A DNA stretch of 64,000 nucleotides from Candidatus Thiodiazotropha sp. (ex Epidulcina cf. delphinae). Its GTDB lineage: Bacteria > Pseudomonadota > Gammaproteobacteria > Chromatiales > Chromatiaceae. The position numbers were made by a program, and so were the translations under genes. How positions within the stretch are numbered: position 1 is the first letter of the stretch; every line of letters begins with the position of its first letter. A model generated the notes under the pieces. The model had not been told where the DNA came from. It searched no databases and worked only from the letters and a program-made list of their open reading frames with translations. The stretch spans positions 78,617 through 142,616 of the forward strand of contig JAHXHS010000009.1 of the NCBI GenBank assembly GCA_025656455.1, given 5' to 3'. Positions 63,916 to 64,000 of this stretch are shown here, one piece after another.

Positions 63916-64000
63916 CTAGGGGGCGTTCTCAATTAAGGTTAATATAATTCGATAATGCGCTGTATCATATGATTTTTTCTTGGAAGAAAATATGACTCGC
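63916..64000. repeat. Start of a second family G element (cut by window edge)
   Basis: CTAGGGGGCGTTCTCAATT repeats the left end of the 39059-39225 element, with CTAG at its edge. The sequence after it diverges from that copy, so it is either a shorter relative or a different internal part. It continues past the edge of the window. Confidence 0.5.

Noticed and set aside
1..64000. CRISPR array, tRNA or rRNA genes
   Set aside because: No regularly spaced short direct repeats and no cloverleaf or rRNA sequence were recognised. The repeats here are palindromic elements. A tRNA scan was not possible by eye at full sensitivity.

Overview
The window looks like chromosomal DNA of a mid-to-high-GC gammaproteobacterium. 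Supporting genes are tamA/tamB, an exeA/exeB pair for type II secretion assembly, yrfG-nudE-cysQ, oxyR with both redox cysteines, apbE, bioA, a fused lplT-aas gene, mscK and a YaiL-type DUF2058 gene. The mix of sirohydrochlorin chelatase, double-thioredoxin and c-di-GMP genes would suit a sulfur-oxidising or symbiont-type lineage, but that is inference. I saw no rRNA, tRNA or CRISPR array.

Layout. 0-3 kb: end of an unknown gene, a YkgJ-type cysteine-cluster protein, a bacterial voltage-gated channel with an acidic filter, and an AT-rich orphan response regulator. 3-9 kb is accessory DNA: an RloA/RloB-type (AbiL-like) ATPase/TOPRIM pair whose second gene is cut short, an RHS scrap, a NYN-LOTUS RNase-like gene, an acetyltransferase scrap, a DUF3289 toxin-like gene with a neighbouring lipoprotein, and two abutting palindromic elements. 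9.4-33.5 kb is mostly housekeeping: methyltransferase, yrfG, nudE-cysQ, thioredoxin-fold protein, diguanylate cyclase, CDGSH protein, bioA, apbE, glycosyltransferase, PEBP protein, AraC regulator, glutaredoxin-like protein, TrpD2-like protein, oxyR, sirohydrochlorin chelatase, cyclase-FHA protein, mscK, Nudix and OB-fold proteins. 33.7-44.7 kb: DUF2058, patatin, exeB-exeA, tamB-tamA. 45.2-48 kb: hipA-hipB behind four phased palindromic operators, and an HTH regulator. 48-52.7 kb: lplT-aas fusion and an amidohydrolase. 53-56.2 kb is a second AT-richer accessory island: a broken OB-type protein, a DUF488 protein, an LRAT-like papain-fold protein with a C-terminal membrane anchor, a membrane-anchored XRE protein, and a truncated Fic gene. 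56.2-63.5 kb: SNF2/SWIM helicase with partner, a heavily decayed sensor-GGDEF-EAL gene, and a divergent CsrA-like gene.

The most striking genome-scale feature is the density of palindromic, MITE-like elements without genes of their own, in at least six families (called A-G and R71 below). Families A, B, C, E and G have unrelated arm sequences but share a small motif near each hairpin apex (AGGCG on one side, CAACG on the other). Two diverged copies of one hairpin show compensatory changes. Family C ends have entered coding sequence: one supplies the stop codon of mscK and another splits the GGDEF-EAL gene. These elements border or break most of the accessory genes in the window.

Leads for something new: (1) the four-gene cluster at 53-55.3 kb, (2) the modular palindrome system, (3) the phased hipB operators, (4) the CsrA paralogue, and (5) the DUF3289/lipoprotein pair.
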